A DNA stretch of 64,000 bases from positions 1-64,000 of the forward strand of contig CAWFFB010000020.1 of NCBI GenBank assembly GCA_963814975.1, read 5' to 3'. This stretch comes from CAVUXJ01 sp963814975. Lineage in GTDB: Bacteria; Acidobacteriota; Vicinamibacteria; Vicinamibacterales; CAVVIG01. Below are positions 60,765-64,000 of the stretch, piece after piece. The notes beneath the pieces were generated by a model that saw only the letters and a program-made list of their open reading frames with translations, was not told the DNA's origin and did no database searches. Both the position numbers and the translations under genes were made by a program. Positions within the stretch are counted from its first letter, which is position 1, and each line of letters opens with the position of its first letter.

Positions 60765-61769
60765 ATGTCGGTACGCGATCTGATCATCGTCGGCGCGGGG
60801 CCGTCGGGCCTCTCCGCCGCGATTGCCGCTAAGCGGCGCGGTCTGGATTACCAGGTTCTGGAGCAGGGCATCCTGGTCAACTCGATCCATCGATTTCCGC
60901 CCCAGATGGTCTTTTTCACGACACCGGAACTGCTGGAGGTGGGCGGTCTCCCCTTCGTGTCTCCCTACGAGAAGCCGACGCGGATCGAGGCGTTGCGCTA
61001 TTACCGGCGCGTGGTCGATACCTTCGATCTGCAGATCGCGTTCGGGGAGACAGTGCTCTCGATCCAGGCGGAAGAGGACCCGGAGAGCGGCGGGGGCGGC
61101 GCTGACCGCCGGGTGTTCGCGATCGAGACCGGGTCGGGCGGCGGTCGCCGGATCCGGCATGCGCGTACCGTCGTGCTCGCGATTGGCTACTTCGATCGGC
61201 CCAACCTGCTGAACGTGCCTGGCGAGGACCTCCCGCATGTTCATCATTTCTATGGTGAGCCGCATCCGTACTACCGGCGGCGCGCGATCGTGGTTGGCGG
61301 CGGCAACTCGGCGGCGGAATCGGCGCTCGACCTGTACCGCGCCGGCGCCGCGGTGACGCTCGTCCACCGCCGGGCGGAACTCAAATCCACGATCAAGTAC
61401 TGGGTCCGGCCGGACATCGAGAACCGGATCAGGGAGGGGTCGATCGCCGCGCGGTTCAACTCATGCGTGACGGAAATCAAGGCGGCTGCGGTCGTGGTGA
61501 GGACGGAAACGGGCCTGGAGGAGCTGGCTGCGGACGAGGTGTTTCTGCTCGTCGGCTACCACGCGGACTGGGAGTTGATGGCCGCTGCCGGTGTCGCGAT
61601 GAACGAGCGACGTGCGCCCGTCTTCGATCCATCGACCTTCGAGACCAACGTGTCCGGCCTCTTCGTGGCCGGCGGCGCGCTCGCCGGCATGGACACGGGC
61701 AACATCTTCATCGAAAACGGCAGGTTTCACGGCGAAAAGATCGTCGAGGTGATCGGCGCCCGCCTGTGA
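60765..61769 (+). CDS. ypdA: YpdA-like FAD/NAD(P) disulfide reductase
   Basis: The 334-residue flavoprotein has the FAD site DLIIVGAGPSGLSAAIAAKRRG, NAD(P) site AIVVGGGNSAAESALDLYRAG and a C-terminal FAD contact TNVSGLFVAGGALAGMDTGN. The CxxC of thioredoxin reductase is missing, which is typical of YpdA, the bacillithiol-disulfide reductase of Firmicutes. Homologues occur in other bacteria predicted to make bacillithiol. No bacillithiol biosynthesis gene is in the window. Confidence 0.88.
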   Translation: MSVRDLIIVGAGPSGLSAAIAAKRRGLDYQVLEQGILVNSIHRFPPQMVFFTTPELLEVGGLPFVSPYEKPTRIEALRYYRRVVDTFDLQIAFGETVLSIQAEEDPESGGGGADRRVFAIETGSGGGRRIRHARTVVLAIGYFDRPNLLNVPGEDLPHVHHFYGEPHPYYRRRAIVVGGGNSAAESALDLYRAGAAVTLVHRRAELKSTIKYWVRPDIENRIREGSIAARFNSCVTEIKAAAVVVRTETGLEELAADEVFLLVGYHADWELMAAAGVAMNERRAPVFDPSTFETNVSGLFVAGGALAGMDTGNIFIENGRFHGEKIVEVIGARL

Positions 61770-61777
61770 TCGGCGTA

Positions 61778-61835
61778 TGACAATCTCAGGGCTGAGGTCT
61801 CAAGGCTGATCGCCCTTCAGGTTTCAGATTTTCCA
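61778..61835. repeat. Heptamer-word repeat, ypdA-61853 spacer
   Basis: CTCAGGG, CTGAGGT, CTCAAGG and CTGATCG follow one another in 7-base register (from about 61785). CTTCAGG, TTTCAGA and TTTTCCAG variants lie beyond. The word resembles that of the HBD-folE spacer. It separates two convergent genes. Confidence 0.55.
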
Positions 61836-61852
61836 GCGTGCCGTCGTTTCCT

Positions 61853-62485
61853 CTAGTGGGCGACGTTGGAGACCCCCGGCGTGCGGGCGATCATGATTTT
61901 CATCTCGAGGAGTTCGACCAGCGCTTCGGCGCGTGTTCGCAGGCTGTCGTGTTCGAGCAGCGCCTGCTTTTCGAGCGGATCGAGGTCGAGATACTGGCCG
62001 AGCGCGTTGATCAGATCTTCGTCGGCCAGCGCCGCGGTGGTGTTCGGATCGGCGCCGGCTTTTTCGACGGCGGGCGCCAGCAGCGCTTCGAGCTTCGATC
62101 GCTGCCTGCTGATGGCGTCGCGATCTTCGGGCCGCAGCGGTGCCTGCGTCAACGACTCGACCTGGGCGCGACGGTAGCGCCGCGCGTGATCCTCCCGTAC
62201 GATGCGGACACGCTCGACGCCTCGCAAGACGATGTTGTAGCGGCCGTCGTCAAGGCGGTCCACGTGAGTGATGACGCCGCTGCACCCGATCGGATAGACC
62301 GGCGGCCGTCCCTCGTAACTTCCCTCCCATTTCGGCTGGAGCAGGACCATCGCAATCAACCGGTCGCTCTTCAGGGCGTCTGCGATCATCTCGCGATAGC
62401 GCGGCTCGAAGATGTGCAGCGGCAGAAATACGTTCGGGAAGAGCACAACGTTCGGGAGCGGGAACAGGGGCAGCAGGTCGGACAT
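61853..62485 (-). CDS. Lon protease N-terminal (LON substrate-binding) domain protein
   Basis: The 210-residue protein from ATG 62485 is a stand-alone LON domain: LLPLFPLPNVVLFPNVFLPLHIFEPRYREMIADAL, then IGCSGVITHVDRLDDGRYNIVLRGVERVRI, and a helical C-terminal part. It lacks ATPase and protease domains. Such proteins are common, and a role in substrate recruitment or stress is assumed but not shown. The open frame beyond ATG 62485 covers an inverted repeat (CTTGGTGATC / GATCACCAA, about 62502-62559). Confidence 0.85.
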   Translation of the reverse strand: MSDLLPLFPLPNVVLFPNVFLPLHIFEPRYREMIADALKSDRLIAMVLLQPKWEGSYEGRPPVYPIGCSGVITHVDRLDDGRYNIVLRGVERVRIVREDHARRYRRAQVESLTQAPLRPEDRDAISRQRSKLEALLAPAVEKAGADPNTTAALADEDLINALGQYLDLDPLEKQALLEHDSLRTRAEALVELLEMKIMIARTPGVSNVAH

Positions 62486-62568
62486 ATCTGCGATTTCGTG
62501 ACTTGGTGATCGACGACCTCTCAGTGGATTCGGGGATAGATTGGGATCACCAAATCGTCGATTGAAGA

Positions 62569-63852
62569 TCAGTGGATCGTCTTCGTCTTCTTGTCCATGT
62601 AGTCCATGAGCACGTATTGACCGAGCGTGTACGGCGTCGTGAAATAGGCCTTCCCCTTGCAGATCTCGGCGACGCGGCGCACGAAGCTGACCAGATCGTA
62701 ATCGCGCGCCAGCATGAACGTATTGATCATGATGCCGCTCTTGCGGCACGCGGCCACCTCGGCGCAGGTTTCAGCGACGATGAAGGGATCGAGGCCGAAG
62801 GCGTTCTTGTAAATCCGGCCATCGGGCTGGGTGAGCGCGGAGGGCTTGCCGTCGGTGATCATGATGATCTGCCGCATGTCCTTGCGCTGTCGATCGAGGA
62901 TACGCCGCGCCAGCCGGAGTCCCTCGCGCGTGTTGGTGTAGTAGGGACCGACCCGGACGCGGCCGAGCTCGGCGAGCGGAATCTCTTCCGCCGAATCGTG
63001 GAAGAGCACCACCTTCAGCGCGTCGCCGGGGTACTGATGCTTGATCAGCTGCGCCAGCGCCAGCGCGACCCGTTTGGCGGGCGTAAAGCGATCCTCGCCG
63101 TACAGAATCATGCTGTGGCTGCAGTCCAGCATCAGGACCGTCGCGCACGAGCTCTGATACTCGCCTTGGACGACCATCAGATCCTGATGGGTGACCCGAA
63201 TCCGGCTGGGAGCCGGCGGATCCGCGCCCGCCTCGCGCGCCTCGCGTGCCTCACGCTGTACCGCATTCAACAGCGTGCTTGCCGGATCGAGATTGAGCGT
63301 GTCTCCGAAGTGGTACGCCTTCGGGGCGCCGGTGGTCTCGATGCCTGTCGCCTGCTCGCGGGTGTCGTGGCGGCCGAAGCTGCTCTTGCCGAGTGAGCCC
63401 AGCAGGTCGCGCAGGGCGCGGTAACCAAGGAAATCGAGTGTCTTGTCGGTGACTTCGAAATGCACCGGCGGCTGTTCACGACCGTCGCCGCGGTTGCCGC
63501 GGTGCTCGCGCTCGGCGTCGAGGTCCGGCGGTGCGGTGATGTATCCCTGCTCGCCCATGCGCTCGATGATTTGCTGGATCAGCTCTTCGAGCTTCGATCG
63601 GGCGTCCGCCTGATCGCCGTCGGCGGGGTCGCCGAGCAGCTTCTCAATCGTTTCCTCCGGCAGCACCCCGCCGTTGAAGAGCGCGTCGAGGATCGCGTCG
63701 TGCAGCGCCTGCATGGTCCGCTCGTCGTCGTCCATCGCGTACGGGCTGCCGAACCCGCTCGACAGCAGCAGGTCGGACAGCTTCGCGACCAGATCTTCGA
63801 GATCCAGCTCATCGAGCGCATCGCCGGTGAATCTGGTGTAGCGGTATTTCAT
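62569..63852 (-). CDS. VWA-domain protein (CoxE/YehP-like)
   Basis: The 427-residue protein has a helical N-terminal half (about 1-230) and a C-terminal von Willebrand factor A domain with MIDAS motif DCSHSMIL. The downstream metal-site Thr in TNTREGLRL and MITDGKPSAL follow. Such proteins usually work with a MoxR/ChlI-type AAA+ ATPase in metal insertion or complex assembly. The gene ending at 63918 on the same strand, 65 bp upstream, is the likely ATPase. Confidence 0.87.
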   Translation of the reverse strand: MKYRYTRFTGDALDELDLEDLVAKLSDLLLSSGFGSPYAMDDDERTMQALHDAILDALFNGGVLPEETIEKLLGDPADGDQADARSKLEELIQQIIERMGEQGYITAPPDLDAEREHRGNRGDGREQPPVHFEVTDKTLDFLGYRALRDLLGSLGKSSFGRHDTREQATGIETTGAPKAYHFGDTLNLDPASTLLNAVQREAREAREAGADPPAPSRIRVTHQDLMVVQGEYQSSCATVLMLDCSHSMILYGEDRFTPAKRVALALAQLIKHQYPGDALKVVLFHDSAEEIPLAELGRVRVGPYYTNTREGLRLARRILDRQRKDMRQIIMITDGKPSALTQPDGRIYKNAFGLDPFIVAETCAEVAACRKSGIMINTFMLARDYDLVSFVRRVAEICKGKAYFTTPYTLGQYVLMDYMDKKTKTIH

Positions 63853-63917
63853 GTCGAGTGCTCGACGGATCGATTCAGGCTGTCGACGTCAGCAGCCGAG
63901 ACCCTGAAGCCCATCAC

Positions 63918-64000
63918 CTAGTTGTAGTACTTCTTCTTGCCGCCAGGCAGCCGGATCTCTTCCTCGACCGTCTGGTCCTCGCGGCGCGAGGGGCGGCGCG
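63918..64000 (-). CDS. C-terminal end of a gene, probably the AAA+ partner
   Basis: Reading leftward from the window edge, the last 26 codons are RRPSRREDQTVEEEIRLPGG followed by KKKYYN and the stop at 63918. The short charged tail is consistent with a Mg-chelatase-subunit-I/MoxR-type protein that accompanies VWA proteins. That identity rests on context, not on motifs, since the body lies outside the window. Confidence 0.45.
   Translation of the reverse strand, partial: RRPSRREDQTVEEEIRLPGGKKKYYN

Overview
The window is high-GC DNA of an Acidobacteriota bacterium, most likely class Vicinamibacteria. This is an inference from gene content and protein style (HD-GYP/HEAT operon, acidobacterial-type copper monooxygenase, COG1964 radical SAM protein, rod cluster order); no rRNA is present to settle it. 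There are no rRNA genes and no CRISPR arrays. One complete tRNA was seen, tRNA-Leu(CAG), on the minus strand at 2170-2255.

Bases 1 to about 15,600 are accessory DNA. A decayed IS256-type element (1-1397) cuts a broken tyrosine recombinase gene that ends beside the tRNA-Leu. The 5' half of the tRNA plus 9 bp upstream (48 bp, 2217-2264) is repeated exactly at 8538-8585. Each copy is followed by TTGACAAC-type direct repeats and a relic of the same integrase N-terminus, so this looks like two tandem integrated islands. Island 1 carries an ECF sigma factor with a small membrane protein, a copper monooxygenase gene beheaded by an apparently intact DDE insertion sequence, and small unknown genes. 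Island 2 carries an IS5-type element with 16-bp perfect ends and a TTAG target duplication, a divergent arsenic cluster (arsR / arsM-arsC), a CsbD-like stress protein, and rotting polysaccharide genes (sulfatase, GT2, GT39) with internal deletions and frameshifts.

From about 15,970 onward the DNA looks like chromosomal backbone. In order: sppA and ppiD (convergent), a GGDEF cyclase, the rod-shape cluster mreB-mreC-mreD-mrdA-rodA followed by RNase G, a secreted protein, an MGMT-type alkyltransferase, a secreted phosphodiesterase/phosphatase, and an HD-GYP/HEAT/linker operon. Then come a DUF169 gene divergent from nucleoside salvage (deoA, punA, a two-domain cytidine deaminase), mtnA, tsaD, yjbQ, NUDIX, an APC permease, and an HD-hydrolase plus two-ATPase/two-permease ABC export operon. 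After that are a GGCT-like protein, PilZ and a pseudo-receiver, an aldehyde dehydrogenase / LeuB-like / thiolase / hydroxyacyl-CoA dehydrogenase cluster, folE, a large COG1964 radical SAM enzyme (candidate lipid-coupling enzyme), a YpdA-like reductase, a Lon-N protein and a VWA protein beside the tail of a probable AAA+ partner.

The most unusual signal is in the spacers of the backbone half. At least 14 intergenic gaps hold degenerate short-word tandem repeats with a period of 7 (sometimes 8-9) bases, usually as two inverted arms able to fold into one hairpin. The words differ from spacer to spacer but recur (for example CGTTCNN in both the mrdA-rodA and the post-folE spacers). At one locus, 41401-42040, the two inverted arms enclose a gene for a four-helix-bundle protein of the 23S rRNA intervening-sequence / Avd-like family. 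That has the layout of an rRNA IVS, but it lies between tsaD and yjbQ. No such arrays were seen in the island half.
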